From assembly GCA_025361885.1 (NCBI GenBank), contig JANYJF010000061.1, forward strand, positions 1 through 34,965: a DNA stretch of 34,965 bases, given 5' to 3'. The stretch comes from Coriobacteriia bacterium (GTDB lineage: Bacteria; Actinomycetota; Coriobacteriia; Anaerosomatales; PALSA-660). Positions 1 through 8,240 of this stretch are shown one piece after another (the stretch's first letter is position 1; each line of letters starts with the position of its first letter). The position numbers and the translations under genes are program-made. The notes beneath the pieces were generated by a model, which saw only the letters and a program-made list of their open reading frames with translations, searched no databases and had not been told where the DNA came from.

Positions 1-317
1 GCCTCGTTGTGTTCTTCATCTTTGGCCCCGAACAGGAGAGTGACAACCCTCCTGTGCCGCTCGATGTCCAGGATGAGATCGAGCAGTTCGCGATGCGTCG
101 CGAGCTCGCTTTCATATCGTCTCTGGAACTCCGGCCACTTCTCGACATCGTGGCTGTACCACTTCCGCAGTTCGCTCGTGGGGGCGATGCGTCGAAGCCA
201 CAGGTCGATGTGCGCCGACTCCTCGCTCAGGCCCCGGGGCCACAGCCGGTCCACCAGGATCCGGTAGCCGTCGGACTGGGAAGCGGAATCATACACGCGC
301 TTGAGTTCGATGCTCAT
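1..317 (-). CDS. DUF488 family protein (partial, cut by window edge)
   Basis: This gene is not in the ORF track because it leaves the window without a stop. The minus strand from 317 reads MSIELKRVYD, then YRILVDRLWPRGLS, LRKWYSHD and VTLLFGAKDEEHN, which are the hallmark segments of the DUF488/YeaO family of small proteins (usually about 115-120 residues). About 105 residues are present, so only the last 10-15 are missing. A GTGAGG ribosome site sits just before the ATG. It starts 30 nt after the DUF2769 stop on the same strand and is probably co-transcribed with it. The biochemical function of the family is not established; arginine- and tryptophan-containing motifs are conserved. Confidence 0.85.
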   Translation of the reverse strand, partial: MSIELKRVYDSASQSDGYRILVDRLWPRGLSEESAHIDLWLRRIAPTSELRKWYSHDVEKWPEFQRRYESELATHRELLDLILDIERHRRVVTLLFGAKDEEHNE

Positions 318-347
318 GTGCCTCACATCTTCCTCTTGTGCGGCGGG

Positions 348-641
348 CTAACTTTCTGCGGTACCTACCGAACCGTGCTCGCAATAGTGGTTGCTGGTCA
401 GTCCATTCTCACCCCATACCTGGCACGCAGGGCAGTTGCATAGATTCACGAAGCTGAGGTCTTTGCAGACCGCACTGCCGGTTGAGCAGTACAGTCCTCC
501 GAGTTGCGCCGGCAAAGGCAGTTCATCGGTGCTCTTGGATGCTTCGTACAGGTCGCGGGCGCACTTGCTGTCTGCCTGCACGGGGCAGGACCCGCACCAG
601 CACTTTGCCACGTTCTCTTTCGTGTACGCGACTCTCGACAT
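348..641 (-). CDS. DUF2769 cysteine-rich protein (internal start within the glycosylase ORF)
   Basis: An AAAGGAG site 5 nt before an ATG at 641 would give a 97-residue protein starting MSRVAYTKEN. It carries CWCGSCPV, LYCSTGSAVC and CNCPACQVWGENG, the spaced cysteine pairs of DUF2769, a probable metal- or Fe-S-binding family of unknown function found mainly in anaerobes and archaea. The same frame is open upstream into the glycosylase, so the protein may be made alone, as a fusion, or both. The strong internal ribosome site favours an independent product. Likely co-transcribed with the DUF488 gene that follows. Confidence 0.72.
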   Translation of the reverse strand: MSRVAYTKENVAKCWCGSCPVQADSKCARDLYEASKSTDELPLPAQLGGLYCSTGSAVCKDLSFVNLCNCPACQVWGENGLTSNHYCEHGSVGTAES

Positions 642-1253
642 TTCGACTCCTTTCGCTTGGCTGCGGTCACAGTATAGATAGAGGGTTGCTGCAGACCGAT
701 GCGGCCTCCATCGTTCGGCGGCTTCGGCGAGTTCGCTGACACTGGCGGATCGCCCAAGGCCGAGCATGTGCCCAGCTGCGGCCCGGATACCCGTGTCGTC
801 GAGGACGACGACATCGGGCCGCTGGAGTGCTAGCAGGAGGAACATTTGGGCGGTCCACCTGCCAACGCCCCGCACTCGCGTCAGGCGCCCGATCACCTGG
901 TCGTCGTCGAGGGAGTCGAGGTCATCAAGATCGATTTCTCCTGAGAGCTCTGCTCGAGCAATCCCGCGCAGATATCCGTTCTTGCGACGGGAGACTCCCA
1001 CGCTACGCATCGTATCGTCTGATGCTGCCATCACGGCCTCCGGCGTCAGTCCGATGTCCCGATCGAAGCGAGCGATGATCGCCCCCGCCGATGATTCGGA
1101 GAGCTGCTGGCCGAGGACGGTGCGCGCAAGGGTCGCGAACCGCGTGGGTCCTGACTTGACCTCGACCGATCCGACGCGGCTGATGACGCGACCGATCAAG
1201 GGGTCAGCGGCTGTTAGCGCGTCCGAGACCTTGTCGCCCGCTGAGTAGCGCAT
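348..1253 (-). CDS. DNA-3-methyladenine glycosylase (HhH-GPD), fused in frame to a DUF2769 domain
   Basis: Residues 1 to about 200 match AlkA-type base-excision glycosylases, which remove alkylated purines. Visible are LARTVLGQQLS, the helix-hairpin-helix VRGVGRWTAQMF, and LDDTGIRAA, whose second Asp aligns with the catalytic Asp of AlkA. I chose the ATG at 1253 because family members begin about 10 residues before the ADPLIGRVI segment; the 64 residues upstream in the ORF track look non-coding. The family C-terminus (WRPHRSAATLYLY) is not followed by a stop: the frame runs through QAKGVE directly into a Cys-rich DUF2769 domain, giving about 301 residues. A strong ribosome site precedes the DUF2769 part, so a separate short product is also likely. 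Divergent from the hemerythrin gene. Confidence 0.8.
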   Translation of the reverse strand: MRYSAGDKVSDALTAADPLIGRVISRVGSVEVKSGPTRFATLARTVLGQQLSESSAGAIIARFDRDIGLTPEAVMAASDDTMRSVGVSRRKNGYLRGIARAELSGEIDLDDLDSLDDDQVIGRLTRVRGVGRWTAQMFLLLALQRPDVVVLDDTGIRAAAGHMLGLGRSASVSELAEAAERWRPHRSAATLYLYCDRSQAKGVEMSRVAYTKENVAKCWCGSCPVQADSKCARDLYEASKSTDELPLPAQLGGLYCSTGSAVCKDLSFVNLCNCPACQVWGENGLTSNHYCEHGSVGTAES

Positions 1254-1435
1254 GGGTTCAGGCACGACCTGGTCTCGCAGTCCGTCCTCGGCTCGACGCG
1301 TTGGAAAGCCCCATTCATGCACGCATGCACTGGTGGATTGTACCCACTGAGAGGAGGCGGGAACGTTTGCGAGCCCGGCCCGCTCGGGCATATGCGTATG
1401 CAGACACCAACCGTGCGAACCGCAAGGTGAAAGAC

Positions 1436-1990
1436 ATGAGCGCAACAGCAGACCTGAGATCCGAGCACGTAGGCGTTGGCCGAATGCTCGGCATCATGGA
1501 CGCGATGACGAGGCGTGCCCAGTCGGGCGAGAAGCTGGAGCACGGCGATCTCGCGCAGACGATCGAGTTCCTCCGTGTCTTCGTTGACCAGTGCCATCAC
1601 GCCAAGGAAGAAAAGCTGCTCTTCCCGGCGATTCGCGCCGCGAAGATGACCTCTGTCGAGAAGACCATCGTCACCCTGCTTGCGGACCACGCGCAGGGGC
1701 GCGAGGCGGTCGCCCAGATAGCGTCGGGGGCGCAACGTCTTGCGGAAGGTGACGAGTGTGCGAGCATCGAGCTTGCCGATGCGATGTCCGGATACACGCG
1801 GCTTCTTCATACCCACATCCTCCGTGAGGAGAGGGACTGCTTCGGTGCGGCCGATCGCGAGCTGCCAACAGCTGTGCAGGATGAACTCGCCGCGGGGTAT
1901 GAGCGAATCGAGCGCGACGTGGTAGGAGAGGGAGTGCACGAGGGCTTTCACGCATTACTCGATCGGTTGTGGCTGACCTATCACGTATAG
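1436..1990 (+). CDS. Hemerythrin HHE domain protein
   Basis: A 184-residue helical protein with the di-iron ligand pattern of hemerythrin-like domains: H11, the H54/H55-E59 cluster (CHHAKEEKLLF), H85 (LLADHAQGR) and the H125/H127-E131 segment (LLHTHILREE). Such proteins bind O2 or NO or serve iron repair and oxidative defence. The ATG at 1436 follows AAGGTGAAAGAC; the 45 upstream residues in the track are not hemerythrin-like. Length is normal for the group. Divergent from the glycosylase, convergent with the lipoprotein. Substrate and partner cannot be read from sequence. Confidence 0.88.
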   Translation: MSATADLRSEHVGVGRMLGIMDAMTRRAQSGEKLEHGDLAQTIEFLRVFVDQCHHAKEEKLLFPAIRAAKMTSVEKTIVTLLADHAQGREAVAQIASGAQRLAEGDECASIELADAMSGYTRLLHTHILREERDCFGAADRELPTAVQDELAAGYERIERDVVGEGVHEGFHALLDRLWLTYHV

Positions 1991-2103
1991 ACCGATGCGC
2001 CTCGGCCCTGGTGATTCATGTCGGACCGGGAGGAGAGTTGCAAGCGCAGAAGCTGACGGGCGCCATCATCATTCTCGTGTGGTCCGCCGGCGACTGAGCG
2101 TTC

Positions 2104-3360
2104 TCACCAGCGGTAGACACGGATAGGTGTCTTCTTGCACTGGGGATCGTCGAGCACGGACAGCATGCTGTTGCCGACGACGAGCGTGTGCTTGCGGCTC
2201 CCCGCGATGGTCGTCTGCCACATCCCATCGGTGTCCGGGTAGGTCGTGGCAACCACGAACCGCGTTCGGGACTGCAGGTCCATTCCTCGCAACTGACAAA
2301 CCTGGCGCGGTGCGCTGGGGCTCCCCGTAGCAGTGAAGCTCTCGCAGAACGCGAAGCGCGGCGAGATCATGGGGTTCGCGGACTTGTAGCCGGCCAGCAT
2401 GACGTGGCCTTGTGGGTCCATAGCGTAGGCGATAGGCTGCCCGCCGCCCTCCGCGATCTCGGTCCACAAGAACCAGCCGTCGGCGTAATCCGCGAAGTGC
2501 GACAGGTCGTATCCGTTACCGAGGGAGGCGGAACGTAGCGTCTTGCCCGTTCGAGCGTCGACGGCCACAGCAGTCACGGGACTGACCTTACCTGGGACGG
2601 GGGAGCTCGTCAGCTCTGTCGTGACCAAGGTGCCCTCGGACAGCTTGAAACCGTCGATGAGGCGCGATGCGTGGTGGACGACGCGCGTGCGTCCAGTGGC
2701 CAGGTCCCTCGACCTCACGGTGTCGGGAGGCATCGATCGTGCTTTCCGTGCGAAGGGGGAGGACATGTTCGCCCAGTAGACCTCGGTGCCATCGACTCCG
2801 TAGAATGGCCGGCCGATCGTGTCGGTCCTGCCTTCGGCCACGAGGATCGGGCGTCCGATGCTGAGCGCCTTCCGATCGAGCGTCGCAGCGTAGAGCCGCC
2901 ATCCCGCGTTGCCCATGTCGTCACCCTCGCCGGGAGTGATCTCCTCCCATGCGATCGCTTCGTCCGAGAGCCGGGGCGCGCACATGTCCCACAGGTCCGC
3001 TGCGTTGACCGCCTCCTTCCGGACTAGCTCCCTGCGGCCGGTACGTAGGTCGAGCAGACCGATGTACGCATTCGGGTGCTCCACCCCGCTCATCTGTCCG
3101 TATGCCGCCAGGTTGTCGGTGTAGTCCTCCAGCGTGACCAGCGGCGGCAGTTCCCAGTCCCTGTACGCGAGCGCCGGAGCCTCGGCGTCCTCAAAGCCCA
3201 GGATCCGGGCGTCGGTGCGGGCGGGGAGCGTCCCGACGGTGGGCTCGACCACCGAGTCGCCGGACGCCTCCAAGAGGCGCCCGGCAGGAACGCACGACGC
3301 GGTCGAGAGTGCCACTGCGAGCAGTACGGGGAGCGCTATGCGTGCGGCGGAACCCATCAT
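2104..3360 (-). CDS. Putative lipoprotein, beta-propeller-like, unknown function
   Basis: The protein is 418 residues. The start is MMGSAARIALP with GGAGG 7 nt upstream; the 737-residue track ORF joins unrelated frame upstream. The N-terminus is a signal peptide ending ALSTASC, a somewhat degenerate lipobox with Cys23 as the lipidation site, so the protein should be anchored on the outer face of the membrane. The rest has repeated blocks of the form YIGLLDLRTGRRELV, LATGRTRVV and AVDARTGKTLRS, reminiscent of WD/TolB-like propeller blades. I recognise no catalytic motif. It lies 38 nt after the C39-like peptidase and is surely in one operon with it, which suggests the two act together at the cell surface. 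Confidence 0.7.
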   Translation of the reverse strand: MMGSAARIALPVLLAVALSTASCVPAGRLLEASGDSVVEPTVGTLPARTDARILGFEDAEAPALAYRDWELPPLVTLEDYTDNLAAYGQMSGVEHPNAYIGLLDLRTGRRELVRKEAVNAADLWDMCAPRLSDEAIAWEEITPGEGDDMGNAGWRLYAATLDRKALSIGRPILVAEGRTDTIGRPFYGVDGTEVYWANMSSPFARKARSMPPDTVRSRDLATGRTRVVHHASRLIDGFKLSEGTLVTTELTSSPVPGKVSPVTAVAVDARTGKTLRSASLGNGYDLSHFADYADGWFLWTEIAEGGGQPIAYAMDPQGHVMLAGYKSANPMISPRFAFCESFTATGSPSAPRQVCQLRGMDLQSRTRFVVATTYPDTDGMWQTTIAGSRKHTLVVGNSMLSVLDDPQCKKTPIRVYRW

Positions 3361-3398
3361 GTTCTCTCCTCCGAGTGCGGATCGTCCCTTCGCGGCCA

Positions 3399-4262
3399 TT
3401 ACGGAGCGGCGACGACGGCACGCTGCGGATGGGTGCCGACGCCGTTCAGCAGAGCGTTCAGGGTGTGAGTGACATGACCGCCGGTTGAGCCGCCGCCCAT
3501 TCGGTACGTCGCCTCGTTGTACGGGTCGCACACTCGGATGTTGCCATAGCGCCAGTCGTATCCCTCGACAGGGAGGATGTGTCCAGAATGCGAGAACCGG
3601 TACTGGTTCCAGATCCCCGGAACGACGTTCACGTCCGCGACCAACGGCATCGCGTGTCCACTGATGCTGTCGCTGACCTTCGTGGTCACGGTTCCCGCGC
3701 CCAGGCCGCCGTAGTAGTAGTAGGGACGACCGGAGTAGTTTCGTAGGGCGTCGGCGACCCGGTAGAAGGCCGTGCCATTGGTCGTTGTGCCCATGAACGA
3801 CGCGAATGTCGACTGGGAGACCAGGCGTCCGAAATAGTGGGTCACGATCTGGCAGGTGGCCGGTCCGCACCAGTAGGATCTCTCCTGCAGGTGCCACGGC
3901 GTCCACAGATACCCGTACTGCCCGGACACGATCATGGGTGTGATCGCACCCTTGGTCGGCGCCTGCGCGGGGTCCCGTGTGAACGGGACGGGGGCCTCGG
4001 GGCTGACCACCCCGGGCGTCTGAGTCGGCGTATCCCCCGGAACGGCGTCGACAGCAGGCGTGGTGTCGACGGCGACCGCCACCTTGGTCGGACTCGCCTC
4101 TAGAGATGCCGTCGCATCCACCGCTGCCACCGCCGCAACGCCGTCCGAGCTTGTGGCGATCGTCTCCGCGAACGCCACACCCACCAGCGGCCCCGCGTGC
4201 GCGAGCGCCAACGATAGCGCTACCCCCACTGCGGCCATCCTGACTCTGGTTCGAGCATCCAT
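3399..4262 (-). CDS. Secreted C39-like cysteine peptidase
   Basis: The protein is 287 residues, with start ATG 4262 after AAAGGGGG. Residues 1-32 form a signal peptide with a likely cut after AFA. A low-complexity Ala/Val/Thr/Pro stretch (about 35-105) links to a C-terminal papain-like domain of the peptidase C39_2 type. Visible are SYWCGPATCQ (catalytic Cys132), SHSGHILPVEGYD (catalytic His228) and VCDPYNEATY (Asp246). Such domains cleave or process peptides at the cell surface; the substrate here is unknown. First gene of a two-gene unit with the lipoprotein. Its 165-nt leader holds a hairpin listed separately. Confidence 0.82.
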   Translation of the reverse strand: MDARTRVRMAAVGVALSLALAHAGPLVGVAFAETIATSSDGVAAVAAVDATASLEASPTKVAVAVDTTPAVDAVPGDTPTQTPGVVSPEAPVPFTRDPAQAPTKGAITPMIVSGQYGYLWTPWHLQERSYWCGPATCQIVTHYFGRLVSQSTFASFMGTTTNGTAFYRVADALRNYSGRPYYYYGGLGAGTVTTKVSDSISGHAMPLVADVNVVPGIWNQYRFSHSGHILPVEGYDWRYGNIRVCDPYNEATYRMGGGSTGGHVTHTLNALLNGVGTHPQRAVVAAP

Positions 4263-4295
4263 GGTTCCCCCTTTCTCCGTGGCTTCCAGACGCCC

Positions 4296-4324
4296 ATTTG
4301 CGTGCCTGGAGAGCCAAAAGAACC
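4296..4324 (-). other. Hairpin in the leader of the C39-like peptidase gene (approximate extent)
   Basis: On the minus strand, TGGCTCTCCAG and CTGGAAGCCA pair with one bulge around an inner ACGC/GCGT stem. It lies about 25 nt before the peptidase start, close to its ribosome site. It could be a terminator-like end for the upstream membrane-protein transcript or a 5' regulatory element. I could not match it to a known riboswitch consensus. Confidence 0.3.
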
Positions 4325-4427
4325 GGACAGGGGGAGTGTCGCGCGAGGTGCTTACCGGTTTCTGACCACGAACGGACCGGCGCCGCGCGGTGCGAAGGGA
4401 TGTCTGACGCGGGGCGCTCGCGCGCTC

Positions 4428-4997
4428 CTACAGTACGTACGGCGCGCGGACGATGGTGTTGATGCTTGCGATGAGGTAGCCCGAGTTCAAGACATTGAAG
4501 AGCGTCACGGCCAGCACGAATCCACGGTAGTACGCGAGCCGCTTGCGCTGACGGCTCACGAAGCCCGGCGTCAACAGCACGCCCTGATCAGCTTCGGAGA
4601 GCCGCCCGGTCGCCGCGATCATCTTCGTGAGCATCACGAGCTCGACCAGCACGGTGGCGGCGGTCAGCACGAGCCACAGGGGATTCATCAGAGCGGCCGT
4701 CGAGGTGTTGCGCGTGAGAAGGTTGCCCAGCAGGCCCGTCAGCGCGATGTAGGCTACGGGAAGGACGGCGAATGCGAAAGCGATCGACTCGATGTCGAGC
4801 AGCGCGCGAACGGCCGCTGTGGTGGCGTCCACGTCCGTGACGATGGGCTGTGCGGTCCCGTCATCGGGGCCGTCCTCGGGAACCAGCGACTTGGCCGCAT
4901 CGGATGCGCGTGTGACGGCGTTGATGAACACTGCGCAGCCGGCCGCATACACGACCGACAGAAGCAGGTATCCGTAGACGTAGAACTTGGCGTCCAA
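4428..4997 (-). CDS. Four-TM membrane protein, unknown function
   Basis: The protein is about 189 residues. The 420-residue track ORF is mostly a shadow of the kinase gene; the true protein is its C-terminal part. The best start is TTG at 4997 preceded by GAGGAG. Four hydrophobic segments are clear: near YGYLLLSVVYAAGCAVF, FAFAVLPVAYIALTGLL, PLWLVLTAATVLVELVML and FVLAVTLFNVLNSGYLI, with an acidic loop between the first two. It follows the diacylglycerol kinase-like gene by 83 nt on the same strand, which hints at a shared membrane role. No family recognised. Confidence 0.6.
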   Translation of the reverse strand: MDAKFYVYGYLLLSVVYAAGCAVFINAVTRASDAAKSLVPEDGPDDGTAQPIVTDVDATTAAVRALLDIESIAFAFAVLPVAYIALTGLLGNLLTRNTSTAALMNPLWLVLTAATVLVELVMLTKMIAATGRLSEADQGVLLTPGFVSRQRKRLAYYRGFVLAVTLFNVLNSGYLIASINTIVRAPYVL

Positions 4998-5080
4998 AGA
5001 TGCAGTCTCCTCGAACTCGGCGCAGGGATCCCCATCCCCCTTGCGAGAGTGTAGCGTACGCGGGTGTGCGTGTCCCCACC

Positions 5081-6052
5081 TTACGCGCGGTCGTCGGTTT
5101 GTCGCCCCTCGCTGCCGGCCGGCACCACGAAGGTCGCCGCCATCGGGAGCACGCGACCCGAGAACGGCGTGCTTCCCTCCATGAGGTCGCCGTCGGTCTG
5201 CAGGGGCAGCGGCGGGGCCGTGAGCACCTCGATCTTCTTCGCACGATACGACTCGATGGCTTGCGACCTGTCGGGGAAGTCCACGATGCGGTCCAGCCAT
5301 GCGGCGAGCAGCGCCGGGATGAGTTCGGTGACGTGCTTCGCTTTGATGACGACGACCTCGAAGAGCCCATCGGTGGCGTCCGAATCGTGGGCGATGGTCA
5401 GATCGAACTGCATCCGTGCGAAGTTGACGAGGATGACGGAGCTGCCCTCCGTGATCACCTCGCGCCCGTCCAAGTCGAGTCGGATCTCGGCGATGGTCGG
5501 TTCCATGTTCGCCATCGCGCTGACCAGGTACGCACCCGCGCCGATGACGCTCTTGAGCTCGCGCGCGCCCTCCATGATCGACGCGTCGAAACCTGCGCCG
5601 GCCATGACGGAGAACCCGATCCGCTGCTTCGCACGTGGCCGGGCGAAGCGCCTGCGCTCGGCCCGGACCTCCTTCGAGCATGCTTCGCACGTCAACTCCC
5701 CGAGGTCGACGCGCATGGTCCGCCCCGCGAGCGTGGTGTCGGCGAGGCGCTTCGGGTCGAGCGGCAGCTTCAGGTTCAATGCGAGGAGGTTCGCCGTTCC
5801 CGCGGGATACGCGACGAGCGGGATGCCCGAGTCGCGAAGGGCGTACGCGATCGATGAGACCGTGCCGTCACCTCCGGCTGCGACCACGCGGTCGAACTCC
5901 TCGGCGTCTCGCAGTGCGTGGTCGAGCGAGGCTGCTTCGCGAAGGGCTCGCAGCGTGACCTCGGCTCCGGCGAGCGAAAGGTGGCGGATGTACTCGTAGA
6001 GGCCGGCGTCGCCTTGACCGGCCCTCAGGTTGTTGACGATCAGTATCCGCAC
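5081..6052 (-). CDS. Diacylglycerol kinase catalytic domain protein (lipid/sphingosine kinase family)
   Basis: The protein is 323 residues. The start is GTG at 6052 with GGGAG 6 nt upstream. The N-terminus MRILIVNNLRAGQG and the nucleotide loop VVAAGGDGTVSSIAYAL (GGDGT at 60-64) define the DAGK_cat family (DgkB/YegS-like), as do YPAGTANLLALNL and the C-terminal QTDGDLMEG. These cytoplasmic, membrane-associated enzymes phosphorylate diacylglycerol or related lipids with ATP. A small Cys insert (ELTCEACSKE, about 118-127) is unusual. Divergent from RNase D over 125 nt. The lipid substrate cannot be inferred. Confidence 0.85.
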   Translation of the reverse strand: MRILIVNNLRAGQGDAGLYEYIRHLSLAGAEVTLRALREAASLDHALRDAEEFDRVVAAGGDGTVSSIAYALRDSGIPLVAYPAGTANLLALNLKLPLDPKRLADTTLAGRTMRVDLGELTCEACSKEVRAERRRFARPRAKQRIGFSVMAGAGFDASIMEGARELKSVIGAGAYLVSAMANMEPTIAEIRLDLDGREVITEGSSVILVNFARMQFDLTIAHDSDATDGLFEVVVIKAKHVTELIPALLAAWLDRIVDFPDRSQAIESYRAKKIEVLTAPPLPLQTDGDLMEGSTPFSGRVLPMAATFVVPAGSEGRQTDDRA

Positions 6053-6177
6053 GCTCGGCTCCCAGCTCGAGGTGGCGCAGCGGATGCGCCATTCGGGCTT
6101 CTTCGCCCGATTTGATGTTACCGCAGCCGGACACCATACTTGGATGTTGGATCAGCGACTCGCGGAAGGACGTCGGC

Positions 6178-7326
6178 TTGTATATCAAGGACACAACGGA
6201 GCTCGCGGCGTTCTGCGACCGGGCCCGGGCCTCGGGGCTCGTGGCGCTCGATACCGAGTTCATGCGCGAGAAGACCTACTTCGCCAAGCTCTGCCTGATC
6301 CAGGCGTGTGCTGCCGAAGAGTCCGTGATCATCGACCCGCTGGCCATCAGGGACCTGACGCCGCTACTCGCGCTGCTGGCGGACACATCGGTCCTCAAGG
6401 TCGTGCACGCAGGCTCGCAGGACATGGAGATCTTCTATCGGCTGGCGAACGTGGCGATAGCGCCGATATTCGACACTCAGATCGCGGCCACGCTGGCGGG
6501 GTTCCCGTCGCAGGTCGGCTATGCGCGTTTGGTGAAGGAGATCTACGACGTCGACGTCGACAAGTCCGACACGTTCACGGACTGGGCTCGGCGCCCGCTG
6601 AGTCCGGCGCAGATACAGTATGCGCTGGCGGACGTCACCTACCTGCCCGGGATGTACGAGACCTTGCGGGGGAGGCTGGAGAAGGACGGTCGGCTGCAAT
6701 GGGTCGAGCGCGACTTCGAGCGGATGAGCGACCCGGCCACCTACGAGGTGGTGCCGGATCAGCAGTTCCGGCGCATAAAACGCGCCTCGGCGCTGTCGCG
6801 CAGGCAGCTGGGTGTCCTTCAGCAGGTCACCGCATGGCGCGAGCTCGAGGCGCAGCGGCGCGACCTGCCCAAGCGTTGGATCGTGTCCGACGAGACGCTG
6901 GTCGAGGTGGCGCGCCGGCAGCCGGTGGACGCCACGGCCCTTTCGGACATCCGCGGGATGAGCCCGCGCGCGCTCGGTGACGGCGGATCCGGTCTGCTCG
7001 CGGCCGTGTGCGCCGGCCTCGCCCTGACGGACGAGCAGTTGCCGAAGATCCCGAAGCGGCCCCGCAACATCATCGACATCGAGGGCATCGTCGAGCTCAT
7101 GTCGGCGCTCGTTCGAGTCAGGGCGGTGGAGAGCGGGGTGGCCGTGCCGCTGCTCGCGTCGCGAGGCGATCTGGAGCGTCTAGCCGGCGGCGAGCGTGAA
7201 GAGAACCCGTTGCTTGGCGGCTGGCGCCGCACCCTGATAGGCGAGGAGCTCGTCGCGCTGATCGACGGACGATTGGCACTGCGTGTGGCTGACGGGAAGG
7301 TCGTTGTCGAAGCGGCACAGGAGTAG
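6178..7326 (+). CDS. rnd: Ribonuclease D (3'-5' exoribonuclease with HRDC domain)
   Basis: DEDD-type exonuclease: motif I LVALDTEFMRE, motif II VVHAGSQDMEIF, motif III region YALADVTYLPGMY with the tyrosine of the DEDDy class. An HRDC region follows (LSRRQLGVLQQVTAWRELEAQRRDLPKRWIVSDE) and a second HRDC-like segment near the C-terminus. It would trim 3' ends of tRNA and other structured RNAs. I prefer the TTG at 6178 (GGAAGGA 7 nt upstream, protein starting MYIKDTTELAAFC as family members do), giving 382 residues; the longer track start adds 22 unconserved residues. Confidence 0.88.
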   Translation: MYIKDTTELAAFCDRARASGLVALDTEFMREKTYFAKLCLIQACAAEESVIIDPLAIRDLTPLLALLADTSVLKVVHAGSQDMEIFYRLANVAIAPIFDTQIAATLAGFPSQVGYARLVKEIYDVDVDKSDTFTDWARRPLSPAQIQYALADVTYLPGMYETLRGRLEKDGRLQWVERDFERMSDPATYEVVPDQQFRRIKRASALSRRQLGVLQQVTAWRELEAQRRDLPKRWIVSDETLVEVARRQPVDATALSDIRGMSPRALGDGGSGLLAAVCAGLALTDEQLPKIPKRPRNIIDIEGIVELMSALVRVRAVESGVAVPLLASRGDLERLAGGEREENPLLGGWRRTLIGEELVALIDGRLALRVADGKVVVEAAQE

Positions 7327-7398
7327 CTTGGTTGCTCTCGCGCGGCGATAGCCGGGCGGGATGCCGCTGGCGACCGCACGCACACTGGAGGTCTGCTC

Positions 7399-8070
7399 AT
7401 GAACTTCGTGCTGAACTACTGGGGGATACTGCTCCTGTCGCTGGTACTCGGCGGCACCACGCAGCTCTACATCCGTTCGACGTTCTCGCGGTATTCCAAA
7501 GTGCCCGTGGCCAACGGGTCGACCGGTGCTGAGATCGCGCGTCGCATGCTGGATACCAACGGGCTGCAGGCGGTCCAGATCCGGCCTGTCGGCGGCAAGC
7601 TGACCGACAATTACGACCCGCGCACACGCGTGCTCAACCTCTCGCAGGGCGTCTACGAAGGCCGCACCGTCGCTGCAGCGGGCGTCGCGTCGCACGAGGC
7701 CGGACACGCCGTGCAGGATGCCCTGGCGTACGGTCCGGCGGGCTTCCGCTCAACACTCGTGCCGGTGGCCAACCTGGGTTCCAGCATGGCATGGCCGCTG
7801 ATAATCGCGGGCATCTTCCTCAACTTCCCCACTCTCATCACGTTCGGGGCCGCGTTCTTCGCGATAGCGGTCCTGTTCCAGATCGTGACGTTGCCCGTGG
7901 AGTTCGACGCCTCACGACGCGCCGTGGTCGCGCTCGAAGGCGTGCTCCCTCCGGAGCAGGTCGCCGGCGCGCGGTCCGTGCTCACGGCGGCCGCGCTGAC
8001 GTATGTGGCCGCGGCGCTGATCTCCGTGCTCTACCTGCTGTACTACCTCGGTCTCGGGCGAAGGGACTGA
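7399..8070 (+). CDS. YugP-like membrane zinc metallopeptidase
   Basis: The protein is 223 residues, with ATG after TGGAGG. There is an N-terminal TM (about 4-20), a zinc-protease helix VASHEAGHAVQDA (HExxH at 99-103), then TMs near WPLIIAGIFLNFPTLI, FGAAFFAIAVLFQIVTLPVEFDASRRA and the C-terminus. The order and the LPVEFDAS segment are typical of the YugP/Zn_peptidase_2 family, whose substrates are unknown. It lies 72 nt after rnd on the same strand and is followed by a strong hairpin. Confidence 0.9.
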   Translation: MNFVLNYWGILLLSLVLGGTTQLYIRSTFSRYSKVPVANGSTGAEIARRMLDTNGLQAVQIRPVGGKLTDNYDPRTRVLNLSQGVYEGRTVAAAGVASHEAGHAVQDALAYGPAGFRSTLVPVANLGSSMAWPLIIAGIFLNFPTLITFGAAFFAIAVLFQIVTLPVEFDASRRAVVALEGVLPPEQVAGARSVLTAAALTYVAAALISVLYLLYYLGLGRRD

Positions 8071-8170
8071 CGGGGTGCTCGTTGCTGACGGAGCCGCAGT
8101 CGCCGGCCGGGAGTGAGGGTCGGGTGCCGGTCGGGCGCGGGTAGGGTCGGGGTCGGACCACGATGAGAAC

Positions 8171-8206
8171 ATGGGCCGCCGTCCGCACTCGCGGGCGGCG
8201 GCCCAT
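8171..8206 (+). terminator. Strong hairpin between the YugP-like gene and recQ
   Basis: ATGGGCCGCCGTCCGC pairs with GCGGGCGGCGGCCCAT over 16 bp (one G-U pair) around a 4-nt ACTC loop. It lies 101 nt after the protease stop and 35 nt before recQ. No U-tract follows, so it may be a terminator of the GC-rich type or an mRNA-stabilising structure. Confidence 0.55.
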
Positions 8207-8240
8207 CACTCGGGGCCGACTTCGCCTGTCAGGAGTGCAG

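Noticed and set aside
2104-4317. 737-residue minus-strand ORF
   Set aside because: Its first half is out-of-frame shadow of the C39-like peptidase gene; only the part from MMGSAAR has a ribosome site and signal peptide.
4263-4427. c-di-GMP or c-di-AMP riboswitch upstream of the C39-like peptidase
   Set aside because: The ACGCAAA segment recalls GEMM-I, but the rest of the conserved core and the receptor helix are absent.
4428-5690. 420-residue minus-strand ORF
   Set aside because: The N-terminal Arg/Gly-rich part is a shadow of the diacylglycerol kinase-like gene; the membrane protein starts at TTG 4997.
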